64,000 nucleotides of DNA from Flavobacterium luminosum (GTDB lineage: Bacteria > Bacteroidota > Bacteroidia > Flavobacteriales > Flavobacteriaceae). Positions within the stretch are counted from its first letter, which is position 1. Every line of letters begins with the position of its first letter. A program made the translations under genes and the position numbers. The notes below the pieces were generated by a model that saw only the letters and a list, made by a program, of their open reading frames with translations, ran no database searches and had not been told where the DNA came from. The stretch covers positions 1 to 64,000 of the forward strand of contig NZ_JAMLJM010000007.1 in NCBI RefSeq assembly GCF_023635005.1. Direction: 5' to 3'. Positions 50,877 to 59,142 of the stretch are shown here, piece after piece.

Positions 50877-51488
50877 TTATTCCTTTAATTCGTTTAAAAT
50901 TTTTCGGATTTCTTTGGCATATTTCCCGTAGAAATAATGCACCCAATATTCGGCGACAATAGCTATGATTAAAATACTAAAAATCAAAGTAATTAATACT
51001 GCTATAACTATTCTAGTATCTAAGTTGCCCTCAATAAATTGGAAAGTTTTAGGTTCGTTATAAAAAACGCTTCCCAAAATATAAATTATCACAAAGGGTG
51101 TTAATGCAAAATTGAAAGTTTTGTACAATTCCATATTAATCCGAATATCTAAATACGTTTCGTATAAGCTATCTTTCGTATTTAAAGTTGCTTGATTGAT
51201 TCTTTTGTAGAAGAAAAACAATTTACCCAAATAATAAAAGATCACCGCCACCATTACGGCATACAATAAATAGTATACTACGACCAATTTTTCTGGAAAT
51301 TTATTATACATTGGAATAAAACCGATAAACACCACGGCCAAAAGTTGTGATATCAACTCATTTTTAAGGTTTTTACGAATTTTATCCAGGGGTGTATTGG
51401 CCGACTGTAGTTTTTCTAAATTAGTCGGAAGTTCTACCTGTTCCTCCTGATCGTTATTCCATGCTTTTTGTATATCGTTAAAGTCCAT
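50877..51488 (-). CDS. membrane protein linked to the ECF sigma factor, possible anti-sigma factor
   Basis: A 203-residue protein with a soluble N-terminal segment (DFNDIQKAWNNDQEEQVELP to about residue 45) and four membrane helices (about 47-65, 70-90, 122-145, 160-185). It overlaps the sigma-factor gene by 11 bases. The position and topology match Bacteroidota membrane partners of ECF sigma factors, which hold the sigma factor inactive. No zinc-type anti-sigma motif was found, so the role is inferred from context only. Confidence 0.65.
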   Translation of the reverse strand: MDFNDIQKAWNNDQEEQVELPTNLEKLQSANTPLDKIRKNLKNELISQLLAVVFIGFIPMYNKFPEKLVVVYYLLYAVMVAVIFYYLGKLFFFYKRINQATLNTKDSLYETYLDIRINMELYKTFNFALTPFVIIYILGSVFYNEPKTFQFIEGNLDTRIVIAVLITLIFSILIIAIVAEYWVHYFYGKYAKEIRKILNELKE

Positions 51489-51981
51489 AACCTTGTTGTT
51501 TAATGATTTCTTTTAATTTTTCTTTTGCCCTGTTTAATTTAACTCTAGCATTTCCTTCTGAAATACCAAGGTTGTTTCCGATTTCGCGGTGAGAGAAGCC
51601 TTCAAGTTGATAAAAAATAATTGCTTTGTCCACTTTATCCAATTGTTGTACTGCCCTGTAAAAATGATCCAATTGACTTTCTTTCAATTCATGATCATCC
51701 TCTTGCTCGCTAGTATTATCAGAAGTGATTTCAAATCGATCGATTTTCTTTTTCTCTTTTTTAAGAAATACAATAGCGGTATTGATAGCCACTCGGTACA
51801 TCCAAGTCGAAAATTGACTTTCACCTTTGAAACTATCATAGGCTTTCCAAATCTGGTAAATGATTTCCTGAAACAAATCTTGCTGATCGTCAGGGTTATC
51901 CATATACATTTTAGAAACTTTAAAGAGAATTCCTTTATGCTGCTTAATTCGGATTAAAAATTCTTGTTCTTTAGTTTCCAA
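51478..51981 (-). CDS. ECF-type RNA polymerase sigma factor
   Basis: A 167-residue sigma-70 family protein with only regions 2 and 4. Region 2 (MYMDNPDDQQDLFQEIIYQI, then FSTWMYRVAINTAI) lies near residues 20-75 and region 4 (YQLEGFSHREIGNNLGISEG, NARVKLNRAKEKL) near 120-160. It directs transcription of a small stress or envelope regulon. It follows the TraB/GumN gene by four bases and overlaps the putative anti-sigma gene. Confidence 0.93.
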   Translation of the reverse strand: METKEQEFLIRIKQHKGILFKVSKMYMDNPDDQQDLFQEIIYQIWKAYDSFKGESQFSTWMYRVAINTAIVFLKKEKKKIDRFEITSDNTSEQEDDHELKESQLDHFYRAVQQLDKVDKAIIFYQLEGFSHREIGNNLGISEGNARVKLNRAKEKLKEIIKQQGYGL

Positions 51982-51985
51982 AATA

Positions 51986-52846
51986 TTATCCCATGATTGG
52001 TTTTACAGTATAACCTGCTTTTCTCAATAAATGAATAATTCCTATTTCGCCTCCTAAATGTGCTGCTCCAACTGCAAAAAAGGTACTTTCTTTCTGCATT
52101 AAGGTAGGCATTGTTTTTAACCAATTTTCATTTCTGAACTGTAGCATCCATTGAACTGCAGTAGCGGACATCATTTCTTTGTTGGTCGAGAACTCGTACA
52201 AACCACTAACATCTTCATTCAAATAGGTTGCAACTAACTGTTGCGTTAATTGTTTGTCACTTTTACTTAATTGTTCAATGATTTCATTGGAATCCAATGC
52301 TTTGGCCATATAGTCAAATTGTTCCTTTACTTTTTCGAGTCCTAAAACCGGTTTGTTTATTTGTTTGGCTTTGGCGACAAATTCCATTTCATACATTTTT
52401 ATATTATCGCATCCAAAAGATTTCATAGAAACCAAACTCAAAATTGTTTGTAAACTAAATTGATCTACTTGTGCTACTCCTACACCTACTTCTCTCTTTA
52501 GAATTTCTTCTAATTTAGCCAACTGCTCTTTAGTTAATTGTTTGGATAAGGGTTCTTTGCCCAAAGCTAACTGTTGCATAGCAACTAATTCATTGGGATC
52601 TGCCATATTAATTTCTAGTACTAATTGACTCGTTTTAGCAAAAGCATCATTCACTTTTGGCTTCATGACAAAATCCTTTTCACAAATCATGTGAATTGTA
52701 CCAAATAAATACGATGGCTTTGCCAATCCGTTACCTGACACTTCCCAAAGTAAGGCGTTTTCGGTTTTATTTTGTGCATTTACATAGCTAATAGATCCTA
52801 TGAAAAGGGTAATAATTACTACTATTTTTTGAATTGTTGCTTTCAT
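51986..52846 (-). CDS. TraB/GumN family secreted protein
   Basis: A 286-residue protein with a signal peptide (ending SYVNAQ) and a TraB/GumN domain: ALLWEVSGNGLAKPSYLFGTIH near residue 30, KPVLGLEKVKEQFD mid-chain, and the C-terminal FFAVGAAHLGGEIGIIHLLR. The two GT(I/A)H/GAAHLGG motifs are those of the metal-dependent Tiki/TraB fold, which in some members is a protease. It is probably periplasmic. It belongs to a run with the ECF sigma factor, so it may be stress related. Confidence 0.88.
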   Translation of the reverse strand: MKATIQKIVVIITLFIGSISYVNAQNKTENALLWEVSGNGLAKPSYLFGTIHMICEKDFVMKPKVNDAFAKTSQLVLEINMADPNELVAMQQLALGKEPLSKQLTKEQLAKLEEILKREVGVGVAQVDQFSLQTILSLVSMKSFGCDNIKMYEMEFVAKAKQINKPVLGLEKVKEQFDYMAKALDSNEIIEQLSKSDKQLTQQLVATYLNEDVSGLYEFSTNKEMMSATAVQWMLQFRNENWLKTMPTLMQKESTFFAVGAAHLGGEIGIIHLLRKAGYTVKPIMG

Positions 52847-52896
52847 TTTTTTATGTTTTTAGTTATTTGAATGATTAAAATAAGACAAATGGGATA

Positions 52897-53076
52897 CTAT
52901 TGCTGCGCTGACGATTTTTTTACCGAAGAAGAAGTCATTCCCGCTACGCACAATGCTATTGAGGTGATTAGAAAATCTTCTTGAGGTTTATTGAATACGA
53001 AATGACTCGTTAACGCATAGCCAATACCTATAAAGGTTACAAAAAGTAAAACGGTGTTGATAGAATTAATTTTCAT
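52897..53076 (-). CDS. small membrane peptide (59 residues) upstream of the TraB/GumN gene
   Basis: Starts MKINSINTVLLFVTFIGIGY, one hydrophobic segment (about residues 7-27), then a VFNKPQEDFLITSIALCVAG stretch with a weaker second one (residues 35-47), and ends in SSSVKKSSAQQ. It is short but has a normal ATG, a continuous frame and the same direction as the next four genes, starting the run small peptide-TraB-ECF sigma-membrane protein. No family was recognised. It could be a regulator of the sigma system or a spurious frame. Confidence 0.5.
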   Translation of the reverse strand: MKINSINTVLLFVTFIGIGYALTSHFVFNKPQEDFLITSIALCVAGMTSSSVKKSSAQQ

Positions 53077-53152
53077 TGTTTAGTGTTTTAATTTGATTAC
53101 GACTCGTAAGTAATCGTTAAAACAAAACGTTACAGAAAACTTTTGTTTTTTT

Positions 53153-54292
53153 TTACAAAAGGCCGTAAATACAATGCATCAGAGCCGAAATTTCTTCTAA
53201 AGTATTGTAAGAATGCAAACAAATTCGGAGTCTTTCTTGTCCTTCTGGAACCGTTGGAGAAAGAATAGCTTTCACATCAAAACCTTTCGATTGCAGATTA
53301 GCGGCAACCGTTTTGACTTTTTCATTACCGGGCAAAATAGCACATTGTATTGCCGATTTGCTAAAGACAAACATTGGTTTAAGTCCCAATAAATGTTTCT
53401 CTTGGTTGAAATGGATGATATTGTGTTTTAATTGTTGAATTGCCGTAGTGCCTGAAATTAATTTCTGATAGGCTACTATAATAGTCGCAACCGAATGTGG
53501 AGACAATCCGGTAGTATAAATAAAACTTCGTGCGAAATTAATCAGGTATGTTTTGAGATCTTCTGAACCCAGAACCACCGCTCCGTGGCATCCTAAGGCT
53601 TTTCCGAAAGTAACGATTCGAGCGAAGACTTTGTCTTGTAAACCAAGATATTGTATAAGTCCTTCCCCTTGTTCTCCAAAAACGCCCAATGCATGCGCTT
53701 CGTCAACCACTAACAACACATTGTATTTTGTGGTTAAAGCAGTCAATTCTTCAAAATTCGGAGAATCCCCGTCCATAGAAAAGACCGATTCGGTAACCAC
53801 ATAAAGCACCGTATCCTCCTTTTGATATTTGAGTATTAATCGTTCGAGATCTTCAAAATCGTTATGTCTGAATTTATAGGATCGGGCCGCAGTCATTTGA
53901 ATTCCATCCCGAATGGAAGCATGACTCAATTCATCATATAAAACAACATCTGTTCTTTGGGGCACCGAACTAAAAAAACCTACGTTGGCATCATATCCTG
54001 AATTGAATAGTAAGGCCGAAGGAGCTTGGTGAAATTGAGCTATCATTTTTTCGGCTTCTAGATACAAGATATGATTTCCAGAAATCAATCGGGAACCCGT
54101 GGCTCCATTCGTTTTAAAATTTCGCTCGACAAGGTATTGATGCGTCTCATCGAAAATTTCTGTCGAATGCGCAAAGCCCAAATAATCATTTGATGAAAAA
54201 TCGATAACAGCATGAGAAACAGATAAACTTCGCAAGGCATTGGTTTGCTTACGAAGTTCAAGTTTTTCAATTAGTTTTTGAGGTAAATTCAT
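53153..54292 (-). CDS. bioF: 8-amino-7-oxononanoate synthase
   Basis: A 379-residue PLP enzyme that condenses pimeloyl-ACP/CoA with alanine, the first committed step of the biotin ring. Family motifs are FSSNDYLGFAHS near residue 35, GATGSRLISGNH near residue 67, DELSHASIRDGIQM, VVDEAHALGVFGEQG near residue 193, and TFGKALGCHGAVV near residue 226 with the PLP-binding Lys. It starts eight bases after the secreted-protein gene upstream. The other biotin genes lie 2.3 kb further along, beyond the sigma-factor cluster. Confidence 0.92.
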   Translation of the reverse strand: MNLPQKLIEKLELRKQTNALRSLSVSHAVIDFSSNDYLGFAHSTEIFDETHQYLVERNFKTNGATGSRLISGNHILYLEAEKMIAQFHQAPSALLFNSGYDANVGFFSSVPQRTDVVLYDELSHASIRDGIQMTAARSYKFRHNDFEDLERLILKYQKEDTVLYVVTESVFSMDGDSPNFEELTALTTKYNVLLVVDEAHALGVFGEQGEGLIQYLGLQDKVFARIVTFGKALGCHGAVVLGSEDLKTYLINFARSFIYTTGLSPHSVATIIVAYQKLISGTTAIQQLKHNIIHFNQEKHLLGLKPMFVFSKSAIQCAILPGNEKVKTVAANLQSKGFDVKAILSPTVPEGQERLRICLHSYNTLEEISALMHCIYGLL

Positions 54293-54300
54293 TTTGAAGA

Positions 54301-54942
54301 TTATCCCTTAATTTCCTCAAGGAATAGAATACTTTTATCTAAATTCTTTTGGTATTCGTTCAAATCCCAAGGATAAAAACTTTCTTTTAAAGATTGTAAT
54401 CCGAGTTCTTCTTTTCTTATTTGATCTACTGCTTCAGGATTCTCGATAGGGAAAAAATACAATTTAGAATCTTTACTCTTCTGCCACATTTGAGTACCGT
54501 ATTTTTGGGGAACACCCTTTTTTACACAATACGTATCGTAATAAATAGCATAATCTTCTGCCTTTATTTTTCCTTCTTTGAAAGCTTTAAAGAATAAATC
54601 GATATGTTTTTCCATGGTTTTATGACCCGAACGAAGAATTCTTTTGTATAAAACCTTACTAAGTTGATTGCCTACTAATTCTTGGTCAATAAAACCATTT
54701 TTTTCTAAAATTTTTGAAGCTTTCGTAACACTAACAGAATCTGTTACCGCATTATCCAACCAAAACAATTTAGCTTCTTTTGAAGCAGCACCATTGTTCA
54801 TAACCACAGACAAAAACTTCATCGAACCTAATTTTAAAGAGTGGTCAATCTCTGAAAGTTCTTTGGTTAATTCCTCCTTGTTAATTTGGGAGAAAACCGT
54901 ATTAACAAACAATAAAAGTAAGAAAACAATGTACCTAATCAT
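54301..54942 (-). CDS. secreted protein similar to DUF6624
   Basis: A 213-residue protein from the ATG at 54942, which starts a signal peptide (MIRYIVFLLLLFVNTVFSQ). The mature part is helical, with HKTMEKHIDLFFKAFKEGKI, KAEDYAIYYDTYCVKKGVPQKYGTQ and FFPIENPEAVDQIRKEELGL, a pattern like DUF6624 proteins. The assignment is from memory of the pattern. Function unknown. It lies directly upstream of bioF and after another secreted protein gene, and may be cotranscribed with both. Confidence 0.68.
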   Translation of the reverse strand: MIRYIVFLLLLFVNTVFSQINKEELTKELSEIDHSLKLGSMKFLSVVMNNGAASKEAKLFWLDNAVTDSVSVTKASKILEKNGFIDQELVGNQLSKVLYKRILRSGHKTMEKHIDLFFKAFKEGKIKAEDYAIYYDTYCVKKGVPQKYGTQMWQKSKDSKLYFFPIENPEAVDQIRKEELGLQSLKESFYPWDLNEYQKNLDKSILFLEEIKG

Positions 54943-54952
54943 TCCATTTTTT

Positions 54953-55423
54953 TTAAAATTCAACTCCAATTCGCTTTACATTTTTAAGATTGTCCACATC
55001 TAGAAATATAAAAGCAGTGCTCCCTGACACTTTAAACTTGTAATCAGCCGCGTAAATTTTCTTCAACTGTTCGTGTTTGGCTTCAATTTCTTCGAAAAGA
55101 GTTCCTATCGTAAAACCATTCAACTTCCATTTTTTATTGGTAATGGTGACATTTTTAAATTGATTGTTCTGCATTACCATGGTAAGTCCATCATAAGTAA
55201 AATAGAAAATAGCAGGTTCGTCCTTTTCTTCTATTTCTTTATCGAGAGTAATGGCTTTACCTAAAATGGCTTCTACTTTATCCGGATCGATTTTAGTGCA
55301 AATATTGATACTTTTCTTGGTCTTTACATTCGTGAGGGTTAAAGTACATGAAGTTTGCGCTTTAAGTTGATGAATGAATAAAAAAGCAAAAACTGTAAAA
55401 AGAAGTGATAATTTTGTTTTCAT
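54953..55423 (-). CDS. secreted protein of unknown function
   Basis: A 156-residue protein from the ATG at 55423, which opens a signal peptide (MKTKLSLLFTVFAFLFIHQ, cleavage near LKAQ). The mature protein is a small alpha/beta domain (DPDKVEAILGKAITLDKEIEE, FTIGTLFEEIEAKHEQLKKIY). No family was recognised. The start is supported by the terminator at 55455-55483 that closes the atpC transcript; longer frames would cross it. Confidence 0.7.
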   Translation of the reverse strand: MKTKLSLLFTVFAFLFIHQLKAQTSCTLTLTNVKTKKSINICTKIDPDKVEAILGKAITLDKEIEEKDEPAIFYFTYDGLTMVMQNNQFKNVTITNKKWKLNGFTIGTLFEEIEAKHEQLKKIYAADYKFKVSGSTAFIFLDVDNLKNVKRIGVEF

Positions 55424-55455
55424 AGTGTTGGATTTGAGAGCTCTAAAATAACTAA

Positions 55456-55483
55456 AAAAGCCAAACATTGCTGTTTGGCTTTT
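55456..55483 (-). terminator. terminator after atpC
   Basis: A perfect 12-bp stem (55456-55467 with 55472-55483; core GCCAAACA/TGTTTGGC), loop TTGC, T-tract on the minus strand. Confidence 0.88.
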
Positions 55484-55502
55484 CATTTTATTGATTATTA
55501 TT

Positions 55503-55784
55503 TTAGTCAGCTAAAACAATAATTTTGTTATCATTCATTTCAATAGTTCCAGAATTGATTGGCAACCAATAAGTTTGTTCATTTACTTTATTAAATTTAC
55601 TAACAAATTCTTTAGCAATTTTAATATTAGAACCTACTATTTTAACATTGCCACTTCCTAATAACGACACGATTGGCGCGTGGTTATTTAACATTTGGAA
55701 CTCTCCATTTACTCCTGGAACTGCTACCGAAGTAACTTCTCCTGAAAATAAAGTAGCTTCTGGTGATACTATTTCTACAATCAT
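55503..55784 (-). CDS. atpC: ATP synthase F1 epsilon subunit
   Basis: A 93-residue epsilon subunit that links the gamma shaft to the c-ring. It has the N-terminal beta-sandwich (MIVEIVSPEATLFSGEVTSV, NHAPIVSLLGSGNV) and a final strand NKIIVLAD. It lacks the C-terminal two-helix arm found in longer forms, usual in Bacteroidota, so it may not inhibit ATP hydrolysis in the classical way. It follows atpD after 71 bases. Confidence 0.93.
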   Translation of the reverse strand: MIVEIVSPEATLFSGEVTSVAVPGVNGEFQMLNNHAPIVSLLGSGNVKIVGSNIKIAKEFVSKFNKVNEQTYWLPINSGTIEMNDNKIIVLAD

Positions 55785-55792
55785 ATTCTTTC

Positions 55793-55813
55793 GTTTACAG
55801 TTTACAGTTTACA
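55793..55813. repeat. short tandem repeat of GTTTACA in the atpD-atpC spacer
   Basis: Three tandem copies of the 7-mer GTTTACA, trailing into degenerate copies (GTTGTCA) that end near a GTGAAGTTCAC palindrome. Confidence 0.6.
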
Positions 55814-55855
55814 GTTGTCAGTGAAGTTCACTGCGACAGTTTACTGCTTACTAGA

Positions 55856-57397
<1,542 letters not shown>

Positions 57398-57427
57398 TTA
57401 TCAAAAACAAAGTGTTTTTTCAGTGTG

Positions 57428-57435
57428 CAAAGATA
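57428..57435 (-). promoter_or_regulatory. -7 promoter element of atpD-atpC
   Basis: Reads TATCTTTG on the minus strand, 60 bases before the atpD start. Confidence 0.55.
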
Positions 57436-57510
57436 ATTTTATAATTGTGAATTACAATACAAAATTTTGGTTTTTTTAAAACAGTGTCATTCCGTAGTTC
57501 TAAAATCAAA

Positions 57511-57537
57511 AAAACCACCTTAAAAGTAGGTGGTTTT
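57511..57537 (-). terminator. terminator after the SGNH-hydrolase gene
   Basis: A 10-bp stem (57511-57520 with 57528-57537; AAAACCACCT/AGGTGGTTTT), T-rich on the minus strand. Confidence 0.82.
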
Positions 57538-57555
57538 TGTTATGAAATTTATCGT

Positions 57556-59112
57556 TTATAGTGCTTTTGGAAATAAAATTCTGTAAGTACCAATATTTAC
57601 ATTTTTCAAAGTAGATCCATATTTCTCATTGATAACTTTTGCAAATTGATTAGCGATTAAAGCATAACCTCTGGGCGAAGGATGGATTCCGTCTAAAGAA
57701 AAGGCACCACCCAGCACAAAATCTGCTGTCAAAGCATAACCACTATCACTCACACCAACAGTTAATAGTTTTTCCATTAAAACTTTAGCATCTAAAAAAG
57801 CTAAATCTTTTGATACTGAAGCTTGCTTAATTGTAGCATTATAAGCATCAGTAGCTGCAATTATTTCATCTACCTCTGTTGGTATAAGCACATGCTTATC
57901 TTCTAGAGGATATGTAATTCCATATTTTGCAAAATCTAAAGGAACACCATTAGGCACTGAAGCATTGGTTCCTATTACACCTGAAGTTAACAAAGGAATT
58001 AAATCTCCCGTTTTAGTTTGCCTCACATTTCCAAATGTAGCTCCTAAATAATTTGCCAAAGCCATTAACTGAGTATCACCACTTGCTAAAGCAGCCGCTC
58101 TAATCTCAGTTCCATAATTAGTTAAAGTTTCATCCTTTATTAAAACCGGATTTTTTTGTGTAGTTGATAAAGCATTAATTCTATTTTCTTCACCTAAATT
58201 TGTCAAAACTTGATCTAAAAAATTTAAAATAGAATTAATTTGATTGATAGTGCCTACATCATAAATACTAACTTTTGGCGAAACTTTTTTCTCATCTCCA
58301 TCAACATAATATTTGTATGGATCAACAAGACTCGGTTTTAAATATGTAAACTGTGGAAGAGAAGTAATATAAGGTAAATTAGCAATCACTCCCTTTCTTC
58401 CATTCGCAGTTAAATTATTTATTAATTCATTATAAGAAGCATCAAAACCTACACCAATTGGTCCTGCTGATGGTGTTAATGGATTAATAGTAGCATCTCC
58501 TCCAGCCAAAGCATAACCCAAAACATCATTACCACCAATCCACAAGGAGAAAAACGTTGGGTTTTGTGTTAGAGCATCAGCCATCACTGTTGTAGGAACA
58601 TCAGAAGCAAATCTCTTAAAATATGGATTATAATTTGCATAACCTGGCATTACTAAATGAATACATTTTGCTCCAGGCACACCTAAATTACTAAATGTTC
58701 CTGTGAGTTTTGACGAAATGTCGGTTCCTGAAACACCTGCAACAGAAAGAGGTTCATCTACTTCTGAACCTTGTGCTTTACCAAAATACAATCTTGTTCC
58801 AAAACCTGGCACTTGAGCTCCTCCCGATGAAAACCCCCCTATGTTATCAACCATATAAGGAACTGTAAATACTCCACCTCCAGCAGCTGAAAACTGTGTT
58901 GCCAAGATACTCGGATAAGATGTTTCTTGCGCTAATTTAAATAATGCATTATCACTATATCCAGCCGCGAAAGAATCTCCTAAAGCGACATATTTAGAAA
59001 AATTTGCCGTACCTGGTGATACGGGTTCTTCTGTAACTGCTGCCGTATCATCATCATTACATGCCATAAAGGTTAAGGAAACCAAGAATAGCCATTTGAA
59101 ATTTTTAATCAT
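57556..59112 (-). CDS. SGNH/GDSL-family hydrolase lipoprotein
   Basis: A 518-residue lipoprotein (lipobox FMACN, Cys18, followed by an acidic DDDT stretch typical of surface export). Catalytic blocks are YVALGDSFAAGYSD (Ser), an FSLWIGGNDVLGYALAGG segment (Gly and Asn of the oxyanion hole) and the C-terminal FSLDGIHPSPRGYALIA (Asp and His). It probably hydrolyses lipid or ester substrates at the cell surface. It follows a TonB receptor by 30 bases, so the released product may be imported by that receptor. Confidence 0.87.
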   Translation of the reverse strand: MIKNFKWLFLVSLTFMACNDDDTAAVTEEPVSPGTANFSKYVALGDSFAAGYSDNALFKLAQETSYPSILATQFSAAGGGVFTVPYMVDNIGGFSSGGAQVPGFGTRLYFGKAQGSEVDEPLSVAGVSGTDISSKLTGTFSNLGVPGAKCIHLVMPGYANYNPYFKRFASDVPTTVMADALTQNPTFFSLWIGGNDVLGYALAGGDATINPLTPSAGPIGVGFDASYNELINNLTANGRKGVIANLPYITSLPQFTYLKPSLVDPYKYYVDGDEKKVSPKVSIYDVGTINQINSILNFLDQVLTNLGEENRINALSTTQKNPVLIKDETLTNYGTEIRAAALASGDTQLMALANYLGATFGNVRQTKTGDLIPLLTSGVIGTNASVPNGVPLDFAKYGITYPLEDKHVLIPTEVDEIIAATDAYNATIKQASVSKDLAFLDAKVLMEKLLTVGVSDSGYALTADFVLGGAFSLDGIHPSPRGYALIANQFAKVINEKYGSTLKNVNIGTYRILFPKAL

Positions 59113-59142
59113 ATATTTTTACTTTTAATAAGTTGAACAAGA

